Shown here in pieces: positions 20,643 to 31,252 of a DNA stretch of 64,000 bases. Under the pieces are notes generated by a model. It was not told the DNA's origin and ran no database searches. It saw nothing but the letters and a program-made list of their open reading frames with translations. Both the position numbers and the translations under genes were made by a program. Source of the stretch: Episyrphus balteatus (Eukaryota > Arthropoda > Insecta > Diptera > Syrphidae). Within the stretch, counting starts at the first letter, position 1. Every line of letters starts with the position of its first letter. Where the stretch lies: positions 110,318,028 through 110,382,027 of the forward strand of contig NC_079136.1 in assembly GCF_945859705.1 (NCBI RefSeq). The letters are read 5' to 3'.

Positions 20643-20712
20643 TAAGTGGACAAAAAAAAACGCCTCGGGCTTAACCTGAAATCTTGGCAGCACTGTAAAT
20701 TGAATGTTCCTT
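20643..20712. mobile_element. Truncated end of the AGGTGTG-family element
   Basis: GGACAAAAAAAAACGCCTCG followed by GGGCTTAACCTGAAATCTTGG and GCAGCACTG matches the subterminal region at 14409-14460. The outermost ~35 bp of the TIR are missing. Confidence 0.7.
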
Positions 20713-20724
20713 TGGGTATCTCTG

Positions 20725-20984
20725 GCCAGAACTATAATTGGCGGATGGAGTCGGAAGCTACTGTCAATTGTTGTTGTTTTCCATAAGTTTTCATCCGACG
20801 AGTGCGCTCCCTACTAACAATTTTGCGTCTATAATGCTTTACAGAAGCAACAATTGCATCTGTAAAGCTTTATAGAACCAAAGTTGTTTGTCGGGCTCGC
20901 AACCGCACTCGACGGATGAAAACTTATGGAAAACAACAACAATTGACAGTAGCATCCGATTCCATCCGCCAATTATAGTTCTGG
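20725..20984. mobile_element. MITE, CCAGAACTATAATTGGCGG family
   Basis: Long TIRs of about 85 bp (CCAGAACTATAATTGGCGGA inward to GTTTTCATCCG) surround a short centre that itself contains an inverted CTTTACAGA/TCTGTAAAG pair. It is 260 bp and non-coding. Confidence 0.85.
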
Positions 20985-21303
20985 CTTAAAACGAGTCATT
21001 TTACATCTACATTCAAGAGAAAACCTTACACGTACATAAAATAAAAAAGTAAATTGAGTTATAATAAAGTGTGTTTTAATTTGAACGGAAAGATACGTGG
21101 AAGTTAAATAAACGAAATAAGTTTAATTTTGAACCCGGAATAAAACGTTACAATATCATCGAGTATTCTGTCAAAGTCAAAATAAAAAAATTCAAAATTA
21201 ATTTAAAATCAAGAAAAATCAACAGAAAATAATTTTTAAAGCAAGAAATAAATGAATTAAAAGTGAAAAAACAAATGAGTGAAAACTCTCCAATTTTTCG
21301 CTA

Positions 21304-21410
21304 GGGTTGCGTACTGAAAAACGAAAAGCAAAACGAAATTTTTCGTTCAAGATTTCGTTAACGAAATTTTGTATGGAAAATTTAGTTTCGCTTCAGCGGT
21401 GACTAGGCTT
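21304..21410. mobile_element. Degenerate short copy of the CTAGTACGCAG family
   Basis: GCGTACTGAAAAACGAAAAGC at the left and GTTTCGCTTCAGCGGTGACTA at the right are imperfect family ends around only about 60 bp. Confidence 0.45.
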
Positions 21411-21461
21411 AAATAGGATGACGATTTTGTTTTTTGCTGATTTCTTTTGTATGTTTAGGGT

Positions 21462-21545
21462 TAGTTGTACAAATATTTAATCCGTGGTTCAGCAACTTTT
21501 ATCTCCTGAAATCGGTGTTTAAAGTACAGTTTAGCACTAGTCACT
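21462..21545. mobile_element. Half copy of the GTTGTACAAATATTTAA MITE
   Basis: TTAGTTGTACAAATATTTAA followed by CCGTGGTTCAGCAACTTTTA matches the right end, read inverted, of the paired MITEs at 25381-25800. The other terminus is not found. Confidence 0.55.
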
Positions 21546-21699
21546 CAAGGTCCATTTAAAATATTTACTTTCGTAAATTTCCCACTTTTTTGCAAAAAGT
21601 GGCCATTGTACATTCAGACTCAGGAAAAAAAATAAAAAATGCTTTCTATTCCAAATTCAATATTTTTCACAAATTTTATTAGGGTGGCCCATCATTTTT

Positions 21700-22420
21700 G
21701 TTTTTACTTAAAAAAAAAACACCCTTTTAACCATGATATTCGTAGTAGTGTAATACTAGTATTACTCTATAATTACACACTTTTTCAAATATACCCATAA
21801 TTTCTCTATACCTAAAAAAAGCACCCTTTCACATGAAAAAAATGTAAAGCCTTGTTTTATTCGTAATTTCCATGGGAAAGACAACATTTTTAATAAATTT
21901 CGTAAGGGTACCTCTTATACCTTTGATTTTATTGGACTTATCGCGGATTTTCCTTATTTCCCAAAAAACCTTTCACATAAAATATTTGTATAGACTACTT
22001 AGATTCTTGGATTTTGTTATAAATCAAACATTTGTACCAATTTTCATTGGTGTAACAATTTTGTCCCAGTTTTTGTGGTACTAATTCCGAATTTCATAAT
22101 TTCTTTAAAAAAAACACTGTTTCACTGAAGATAACTTTGTAGACTCTGTTGATTCTTAGTTCTTATAACAGACATTACTTTTTCACCAAGTTTAAAAATT
22201 TACAAAACGTAAGTCAGCAGTTATGACACCTTTCTCACACACAACTCAAATCACCAAAAAAACACCCTTTCACCAAAAATATTTTTAAAAACTTTATGAA
22301 TCCTTCGTCCCTGCTTTATCTTATACCTTTATCCTGAATTTTATCAGTGTAGCATGTTTTTCACATGGGTTTCGGTTATATTTTACCTGTTGAAGTCAAA
22401 AAACAAGCACCCTTGTTTTT
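21700..22420. repeat. Decayed tandem repeat, period about 145 bp
   Basis: The word AAAACACCCTTTCAC (or a close variant) recurs at about 21717, 21823, 21960, 22112, 22258 and 22405. Similar AT-rich text, such as TAGACTACTTAGATTCTTGG and TAGACTCTGTTGATTCTTAG, follows each. Conservation is low and no reading frame spans the units. Confidence 0.45.
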
Positions 22421-22636
22421 AATCGACAATAACTTTTCTTAGAGAACTCGTATTGACTTTATTTTTATTTTATTAGAGTCAGCGTCAAAAAATACCTTGA
22501 AAACATGTGTCATATGATGATATTCGACAAACAATTTTTTTCAGTATATTTTTGGCCTTCACCCCCTCCCTCTTGTCCGCAAAAAAATAAACTTCCATCC
22601 AATTTTTTGTATCCTTGATTCGGTACGAGTACGATA

Positions 22637-22800
22637 AATACAAAATAAAATAATTAAAAAACAACGGCAACACGTACACTTATGAATGATACCTTATTCA
22701 AAAGCCAGAATTGTACACTTAATTCTTGTTTTTAAATCAAATTATTTCAATCAACTGTTCTCGAAATAATCAACTTCAAAGTCAAAATTTGGGAAAAAAA
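22637..22800. repeat. Diverged fragment of the giant palindrome family
   Basis: AAAACAACGGCAACACGTAC followed by TTATGAATGATACC and CAAAAGCCAGAATTG parallels 9600-9700. It has only one arm and many differences, so it marks an older copy. Confidence 0.7.
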
Positions 22801-25380
22801 GTTAAAAGAAAACACATTAAATACTATTTTTACCAAGACTGTGAATTTAAATATGAAATTAATCAATGAAATAAACTGCCTCAATCAATTTCTTATCAAA
22901 AACTGAAAACCATATGCTACTATGCCTTATAGTTTCCGAGAAAATTGTAGATACGAAAATTACCTTTTTATCAGATTTTCATTTTATTGACTATTTTCGC
23001 CAATACTAACAGCTTTTTAACTTCCTTTTTGGGTTCTCTGCCCCGCTCAGACAACTTCGTTGCTTTTCTAAGGCCATTTGAAATTTCTATTTCCCATATG
23101 ATTTACTTTGGAAGGATTGTGTTTTTGAGTTTGGAATTTTATAACTTTTTAATGGTTCATCAAAAAGGCTGGATTTAATTAATTTTCTTGTATAAATTTC
23201 AATGCGATGCAGCAGTACTTAGTATTAATAATAAGGGCTGTAACTTTTACAGTATTTTTTTTTTTTTGTTATTTGCAACAACATTTTCGATATACCTAAC
23301 TATGAACAAAAAACAATATTTTTTTGAATCAGTCTACTGTTTATGTTCTTTCACTTTAATGAAAAATATAAAAGAATTATTTTATTCAAAAATCCATACC
23401 TACTTGATTCTTGTGGGATATTTATTCAAGACATCAAAACACACCTTAATTTTCTTGTGCAATCAGCGGTTCCTGAGATATTGATGGTTAAAATTCCAGT
23501 TCAACCATTTTTAAGGGTAATATAGTCACTTGAGAAACCTTATCTTTACAGTGCTTAGAAAAAAAGTTTTCCGAATTTCTATGCTCAGCACATTCAAAAT
23601 GGAAATACCTGTTAAACAAAACGAGAAAGACAAATGATCACTTCAAGACATCCATGGAAAACATTTTACTTCAAATTAATACAAAATAATTGCTTTATTC
23701 CGTTTCTCTATATAAGTTTGTATAATTTTTTAATAATAAAAATATCACTACAAATCTAAATACATAATATACCTTAAATTATTTCTTCTAACAAGAGATA
23801 CAAATTAAACAAATCATTACAATGTTATAAGACAAATTTTTAAGCTTCAACCAGGGCTTTATTAGACTAAACATTTTATTTTTAACTTAAAGTGTTTTAC
23901 ACTAAAATAAAAACAAATTACTTCATCAAAAAAGGAATCTCAAATACATTCAATAATAACTAAATATTCTTAAATAAAATATTGGACACACATATTTTTA
24001 AATATTTTTTTTTTTTTTTTGAAGAACAGCCAGTCAAACAATTTTAATAATTATAAATTAAATATTTCTTTAATTCTATACAATATATATAATTTTATTA
24101 GCACTTAACTAAGAGTCATTATTTTTTGCTCATCATTGAATTTTCGAGTAATGTTGATTCTTATGATCTAAAATAAAAGGATATTGCCTATAAATAAAGA
24201 AGATGGGACACGTTTGAGATAAGCGCGTATATTATTGAAAAAGGTGCCAACTAAAAGATTAAGGTGAACTGGTGAAGTAAATGTTACGGGTGCATTTTTA
24301 TTAAGAAACATAGAATTCAAATTAAATGTAGAATAGTTACATTATTTTTCAAAAATTACCTTATTGGTCAGTCGTTTTCAATAAACATAGGTACTTGTTT
24401 GTTATTAACTATCAAACTTGTTTAAACAATAAAAGAGTTCAGTTGTAAATTATTTTATTTAAACAATTGTCTGTTTGGAAAACTGATGCATAATTTGTCT
24501 TCTATATTCATAAAATACATAATTTTGTTTAACAAAAATGCATCTTAATTATGGACTAAAAACATGAATATCTCGAAATGCCTGCAAACGATTTTCATAA
24601 AATTTCAAAGATTTTATGTAATAACTATGACTATGTACGTTAAAAGGAAAAAATAATCAATATAAATCATTACATCCTCATTTCTATATTAAATTGAAAA
24701 TTAAATAAAAATTACTACGTATGAGCTGAGCAGTGCTCATTGAGCCTCAGCTAGAACAGCATCAAAGCAAATTTATTTGAGTCTGCTGAGCGCCCAGTTT
24801 TACCTTTAATCAGCTAAAAAGCAAGAAATTATGAGTTTCATACAAAATATGTATATATGCAACAAATTGGACAAACGGAAATGTAAAAAACAAAAAACTA
24901 ACACTTTTATTTAGAAACATTTTCAATGACGCACGCTTTTATCCCAAATGCCATATAAAATTCTGAATTTGAAATGGATCCTCTTTTGAAATATAAACCT
25001 ACAAAATTATGTTGTTTTTAATCAAAAATTGTGTTATGTACTTTCTTCTATTATATTATTATTTAAAAAATTAAAGCTTAATTATGTCCAAATCAGCGCG
25101 ATTTCGAGAACATTGATATCTTGATAAGGGGACGTTTTTTATGCAGTTTAGAGGGGGGCTGTAAATTTTTGTTTAATTCGAAATAAACGAAAAACAAATT
25201 GAGTGAATAAAACAAAATATTATCTTTGCAATCGGTCATGACTTATATGAAACGAATCTCTCGTTTTTATCTAAAATTTGAAGAAAACGAAATACACAGT
25301 CTCGATCACAGACAACTAGTCTGGTTTCTCTTCAAAATTCTCCATTTTTACTGAGGAAAAAATATCTCGGATCTCTCAGT
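22801..25380. other. AT-rich stretch, nothing supported
   Basis: I see no exon, RNA gene or clear repeat. Long A/T runs dominate, and short open frames here lack coding character. Confidence 0.4.
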
Positions 25381-25800
25381 GCCAGTTGTACAAACGTGGA
25401 TCAGCCTTGGTTCAGGAATTTAACTCGCTGATTTCAGCGGATTAGCTGCGGGTCAACTTTGGTTCAAGCATGGATGTGGCTATTTTTACATATATGGACT
25501 TTGAACCAGGGCTAAACATCAACTTTACCATCGAATTCGGAAGATAAAAGTTGCTGATCCACGGGTTAAATATTTGTACAACTGGCCCTCATGGCCAGTT
25601 GTACAAACGTGGTTCAGCCTCGGGTCAGGAATTTAACTCGCCGATTTCGGTGGATTAGCAGTGGATCAACTCTGGTTCAGGGATGGATTTAGCTATTTCA
25701 ACCTATATGGACCTAGAAACAGTGCTAAAACTTAATATTTTCAGCGAATTCAGAAGATAAAAGTTGCTGAACCACGGATTAAATATTTGTACAACTGGCC
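25381..25800. mobile_element. Two adjacent copies of the GCCAGTTGTACAAA MITE
   Basis: Copy 1 (25381-25586) and copy 2 (25594-25799) are in the same orientation and about 80% alike. Each starts GCCAGTTGTACAAACGTGG and ends TATTTGTACAACTGGC. CTCA stands next to the outer and inner junctions. A half copy is at 21462. The tandem pair is non-coding. Confidence 0.8.
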
Positions 25801-26700
25801 CTCAGTGTATCAAGAAATTTTTGATACCCGGAATACGAAAGCGGTTGACATCTATCGTAAAAAAAAATATTTTGCTACAAATTTAAAATTCGACACAGAA
25901 ACTAACTAAATTATAGCCCCCAATTATACACCATTTATTTTTATCTATGGTACCAGAATTGCTCCCACTTGTTTAAGCATCATGGCGTTTATCTTAATAC
26001 ATACATAACAATGTCCAACTACTTTTCAAAACTGGTCAAGTACCTAATATAAAAAGCGGTTTATCTCCGAGCTTATAAGTATTAAGTTTTTTATGTAAGT
26101 GAACATTATATTTTGATTTTTCTTTCTGAAAGCCAGATCAGAAGGGATGACAAATTTGTTGTATCTCCGGCAGATACCTGAACATTTCGAGTAATGTCAA
26201 ATACATTATATTTCAAGTTATGTATGTCAAATACTAAATCATTCAAAAGGAGGTGGTTTTTAATGCATGATAATACAAGTTTGATTCGTTTTATCGATTT
26301 AAGTGCAATACTATGGCCAGTTTAATGTATTGTTTCGTTTTTAAATTTACCCCCAAAATTTGAATTTCTTGGCTAGCACTGCTTTTGGTATCTACAGCCA
26401 TTGCAAAAATATTTTCAATCTCATAAATGTAGGTTTTTCTTAAATTTTCACATCGATTTTAAACATTTTCATTAACTAGATCATGTTTTTAAGAAGGCAA
26501 AAAATCGGTACAAAATTGACGATTAAAAAATTTTTGCGCACTCTGGGTGTATTTTTAAAATGTTTTGATACCGAAAAGCCCCTGCGAACGTGAATGTAAT
26601 TTTGTATATATATTTCTTTACTTTTTAGCAAAAACATGAAGAAAACAACAAACCCTGAGTTGTGGGTGAACAATAAATTTACTTGAACATATTTCGATAA
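25801..26700. other. AT-rich stretch, nothing supported
   Basis: No exon, RNA gene or convincing repeat can be called. Confidence 0.35.
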
Positions 26701-26702
26701 AA

Positions 26703-26812
26703 GCTGCGTTCCTTTGGGAACATTTATCTACTACTTAAGTACTAAGCTGCTTTGAACTAGTTTTAAGTACTAAGCAGTAGATAAAAAATGTTCCCAAAGG
26801 GACGCAGCTAAA
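26703..26812. mobile_element. MITE, AGCTGCGTTCCTTTGG family, third copy
   Basis: AGCTGCGTTCCTTTGGGAAC is mirrored by GTTCCCAAAGGGACGCAGCT. It is 110 bp with a short spacer and AAA on both sides. Confidence 0.85.
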
Positions 26813-27523
26813 ACCTGCTTTTTTTTGACAACAACTTACAAATTTAAACAAAACTAGAAGAAATAAAGTTAATATTTAAATCATAATCTTTTTTTTTTTT
26901 TTGACAATTTATCTACTTTACGTCCTTATCTACTTTATATTGTTTCTTCAAACTGTTCGTTGTTTTTTTTTTTTGTTGTAAATATGGTATACTATTTAGT
27001 TATAGTGTTTGCAGTACCTACCTACTTAAAATTAAATTTTTTTAATATCTGTTGATTAGGTTTGTATAATGTTGAATGCATCATAGCATTGGGAATTTCA
27101 ACAGTAATTTTGTTCGTATTCGTGAATCAAAAATTGGTTTGGTATTCTGAGAATAATCAAATTTATTTGGAAATAAATAGTAGAAGATAGTGGTTTTATT
27201 TTGTTGATTAACTTAACAAATGAGGTGTATTTCTTCGTATTGTTATCTCAAAAATGTGACGTCAATAGCATTTAGGAGTATCAATTTTATAAAATATTTA
27301 TGTAGATAACTTTGAAATAATCTTTTGTTTAAAATTTTGAGTTTGTCTTTAACATGAAATGAGATTTATCGAAGAAGCATTTTGATTTCAAGTGCCAAGA
27401 GAATTCGTGGATAATAGTCTGTAATTCTTAGACACTTTCATATCAGGTAAATTTATACGACCTCTAAATCAACAAACTTGGTCAAGAAAGTGAAGTGAAT
27501 GGGGACGTGTTACTCAAAAGACC

Positions 27524-27709
27524 TGCTCAAATTTTGTTGACCCAAACACAACCCGATTGAAATCGATAAAGATCAAAAAATGTTGCAAATATTCCAGCTT
27601 GTTGAAATGGAAGTGGCAGTTGAATTCAAAAATAACATTTTACTGACATTCAACAAGAAACGCGTCCACCCTTAACTGATAGTGACGAGTAGCATGCTGG
27701 CCAACAATT
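27524..27709 (-). repeat. Dispersed repeat shared in inverted orientation with 55896-56090
   Basis: The stretch AACCCGATTGAAATCG...GTCCACCCTTAACTGA...AGCATGCTGGCCAACAATT matches the reverse complement of 55896-56090 over about 190 bp with moderate divergence. No ORF and no clear termini were found. Confidence 0.65.
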
Positions 27710-28773
27710 AAAAAAAAAACTGTTGTTCGACATAATATGGGCGCAACTTAGTGTTGTTCTGCAAAAGAGTAACAAAACTTAAGTCTCTGTTGTGCCTCAA
27801 ATCCAATTTGATAAACTATATAATTTATAATTATGTATTCCTAGTCATGTAATGCATTTACCTTCATTTATGTATTCTGAGCTTTCTATAGACTCGTAAG
27901 TTGTTCGATCAAGTTAAAAAATTAATTTTCTTAAAATTTAAGCGATTTTTTTTTTGCAACGCCTACTCACCAACGCAGGCCAAGCAGAAGTTTAGAAATT
28001 TGTAAAACAGCCTAGTTTATAGTGATTTTTGACTTTTTCTCGCAAGAGTTCAGCTTAAAACTTTGATTATTATAAGATTTTTGTTTTAGTTCGATTTATA
28101 ACTATTTCAAAATGTTTTTAATTTTCATACACATCGTTACCTCTTAACAATACTTTATAGTTTCATATAACATTGTGTAGTGTAGTGTTAGTGTTTTGTT
28201 TTAATATTTTTTTTAGTTTTGAGTTTCTTAGGCACGTGCATTGGTTGATATTGTTTTGTTTCATTTTATTTTTTTTTTTTGTTTTATAATTTATTAATTT
28301 AATAAATTTTATAATTCGCCTATATAACTACACTTTACATGCAATTGCTTATAATTAAAAAGAAATAACAAACGTTTTACTGATTTTTATAACTATGCTT
28401 ATTGAACTACCTTTAGTTATATATTTTTAATATCTTACCTTGATTTTTAAACTATTTCAAACTATTCTCTATAGTAGGTATTCATTTAACGATATTTTAT
28501 TTAAGTAATACAATTTTATCTATTGCCACTTCTTGTGAATGTGAGAACTGCAATTATGTTTTTGTTTTTATATTGAATTCGATTCGATATTATTCCTTCG
28601 AGGGTTTCTACTTAAAGTTTTTTTTTATTTGTTCTGGATTCATTTGCTTTTGTTTTTTTTTATCTTAAAAATAAATTGCTTGGTTTAACGCGCGTTGTTA
28701 TTAGTAAAATTGTTCTTTCTTTTTTTTCTATAATCACTTGGAATATCACAAAAATAAAATAAATTAAAACGCC

Positions 28774-31252
28774 TCACGAAAACGGTGCCGGAAGTATTAA
28801 TGGATCAAAGGATTTTGTAAACTCTACAGTTGTATCTACTTGGCGATAGCCCCATAACTCCATCGCTTTTGTGCAGGTTTCTTGAATATTTTCAATCTGA
28901 AAAAATAAACAAATTAAAAAAATAAATATATTTTTCTTATGTTAAAATTTATATAGGTGTTTTCTAAGGAGTGGATAAGTAGAAACCAAACTCTTATACA
29001 AACAAAATCAAAATATCAGCTTTTTTTGTTCTATTTTAAATTTCATCATCTTATTTTTCGTAGACCATAACCACGAATGAAAGAATTTTATCATTATTTT
29101 ATAATCCAAAATAGAGCTTTCAAAGTGATAGGTTATATCTTTGCAGCCGGGTACAAAGGGGTTAAATAAAAAAAAATCGATTTTCGTATTTTTATTGGAC
29201 TTTAGTCAGTTTTTTTTTTTCTCTTTCGTTTGGTCCTATTGTCATAGCTCTAGCGTATCTTGTTCCGCTAGAAACGTCTCGGTACAAAGAGTTTAAGTCA
29301 AAAAATTTTAAAATTGTGTGGTACTAAGGGCGTAAGTTGACTTAACTCCTGTGTTTTTGCATTCATTTTTAATTTTTAAATACAAAAATTGACCCAAAGG
29401 CGTTTAGTCAAGAGGATGACAGAAAACGAAAGGCAATTTTCTACAGTATTATATTAGATCAAAAAGAATTCAACTTTCTTTTATAAATTAAACTTTGTTA
29501 TCAATGTAAACATAGATTTTTCTTGACTTAACACCTTTGGACCAAGTTTATTTTTGAAGACTAAATGGCTCTTAAGTGTTAAGTCAAAACAATTTTTTTT
29601 TAAGAACGGTCATTTTCTGGTCAACAGCATATGAATATTAAAAAAGATCTTATAGATGATAGTTCTGCATCATTACTTTTTCAAAATAATAATATTTTTT
29701 GTTTTTGTTTTTTTACACTTCAGAATATTCGGATTTACAAACAATAATTGAAACTTCAATTTTATTTTCCTCAAAATTACATTTTCTGACTTAACACCTT
29801 TGTACCCAGCGCCAAAGATATGTCCGTTACAGATACAATCTCATCTTTTGAGCACCACCGAAATGTATAATGCCGTCCTTAGTAATTAGGTAGGTATTTC
29901 AAAAAAAAAAAAACAAATATATATGAAATATATATGAAAAAAGGCTTGGCCACACCGGAGGGTATGCGGTATAGCGGTAACGATATTTGTACTAAAAAAA
30001 TTCCACACCTGAACGTTGATGTGTCAGTTTGGAATTTTTTTCATACAAGTACCCTCACCGCATACCCTCCAGTGTGGCCAAGCCTTAATAGGGTAAAAGT
30101 AAAATTGAAAAATTGAATTTTTTCGGGTGAAATCTTGTTCACATGAAAATCGATGATTTATTTTAAAACAAAAAGTGCAGTAGATTTTATTTAAAGGCAG
30201 TAGATTTGTTTCTTGAAAAAAATGCAGTAGATCTACTGCAATTGCAGCAAAGTCCCATCCCTGTACCAACACGCGTTTTTTTTTGTTAGTTCAGAACAGA
30301 GCCTGAACCAGATATACCCAGACAGAGATGGGAAACTTCTAACGTCATACTAGTTAGCCTACAAGCTCGGATTGAAGCTTTTGGCTAAGTATGCGTGAAA
30401 ACTATGTGGTGTCTTACTTGGCAATTTTCCAAGTAACCTTAAAAATCGGTAACTAAAAGAAAAATTGTCAATAAAATTTAATTGATGTCAATTTAAAACA
30501 AAACTTTAGAACTTGGTACAATTTTATATCTCAGTACTTTTTGTGCAAGCTTTTTTTAACCGTTATGTTTTTGTTGTGATATTATATAACTGGAATTCTT
30601 TCTCATTAAATTTACCCTTTGAACCATGTACCAAAACGGGGGCCGAACTACGGTATACAATAACGATCTTATGTTAACGTATTAACGCTGTGTCTTTTTA
30701 TGTTTCTATTGATAAAATAGAGACAGCAAACACGTTAACGTATTTTAGCATTATTCACTTAATATACAATATTTTCAAGAATTTCTTACCTCTTCGATTG
30801 ATAAATCATTCTTCCAATGAAATGGGGCTGACTTCGAATCTCTAAATGTGGAACTTACACCGCCAATATTAAGTTTAGTATGTGTATCTAAAAATTCTTC
30901 TACCATTGGATCAAACGGTAGCCCAAAGTATTGCAATATTTCTAGTGTCACTTCGTATGGATTCACCGATAAATCTTCGTATCTTAGTGTTCTAAAAGAA
31001 AAAATACAAAACAAAACCCCACATCCATTAAATTTCATAAAAACCTTCTTTGCTCAATAACGTCATTCATACCTAAATCGGGACGGATATTTTTTTATGA
31101 GCACCTCTGCGGCTTTGTAGTCATCTATAAGGTCATTGCACAAGTTCGAAGCTTCGTCGCAGTCGGGATTACCAGGGCACCAGAGGCGATGTTTCCGTGA
31201 TTGCATTGTACCACGTGGGTCACGTACCAGCAAGAGTAATCGGACATTAAGG
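28774..31252 (-). CDS. Carbohydrate sulfotransferase, three 3'-terminal exons (5' part missing)
   Basis: Golgi carbohydrate sulfotransferases move sulfate from PAPS to a sugar hydroxyl. Minus-strand exons are 31252-31073, 30991-30790 and 28896-28774. All junctions are GT..AG and the frame is continuous to TGA at 28776-28774. The first visible exon has the 3'-phosphate-binding motif LLLLVRDPRGTMQSR, followed by a cysteine-rich insert (WCPGNPDCDEASNLC) typical of the CHST/GlcNAc-6-O group. The next exon has TLRYEDLSVNPYEV, the usual RYEDL motif, and the C-terminal HWKNDLSIEEV. The last exon ends with MELWGYRQV and a proline-rich tail. The visible 168 residues cover the C-terminal part of a family of about 350-450 aa. 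The signal anchor and 5'-phosphosulfate loop must lie upstream (above 31252), but I found no exon for them. The 1.9-kb last intron holds two TIR elements. Confidence 0.9.
29135..29821. mobile_element. TIR element with recurring GTACAAAGG..GTTAAGTCA motifs, intronic
   Basis: ATATCTTTGCAGCCGGGTAC at the left is mirrored by GTACCCAGCGCCAAAGATAT at the right. Inside, variants of the terminal motif (TACTAAGGGCGTAAG, CCAAAGGCGTTTAGTC, CTTAACACCTTTGGAC, AAGTGTTAAGTCA) recur in both orientations. It is about 687 bp with no ORF, and lies in the last intron of the sulfotransferase gene. Confidence 0.65.
29940..30087. mobile_element. MITE, AGGCTTGGCCACACC family, copy 2
   Basis: The termini are the same as at 12541-12692 and the inner GGGTATGCGGTATAGCGG blocks are similar. 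It is about 148 bp and sits in the sulfotransferase last intron. Confidence 0.85.

Larger units (their letters stand above)
13856..20643. repeat. Tandem array of about three ~640-bp units, each disrupted by transposons
   Basis: Landmark CATAGGACGACCTA (or TCATAAGACGACCTA) occurs at 13861, 17674 and 20468. Each is followed by GAAGCTAGTGTCTAAAGAAA-like and GATATCCTGTCAAGGCA-like words in the same order. Unit 1 resumes after the 14378-17552 insertion, and unit 2 resumes after the 18148-20309 insertion. With the insertions removed, the period is about 640 bp. Unit 3 is more diverged and stops at about 20643 against a truncated transposon end. No coding potential was seen. Confidence 0.8.
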
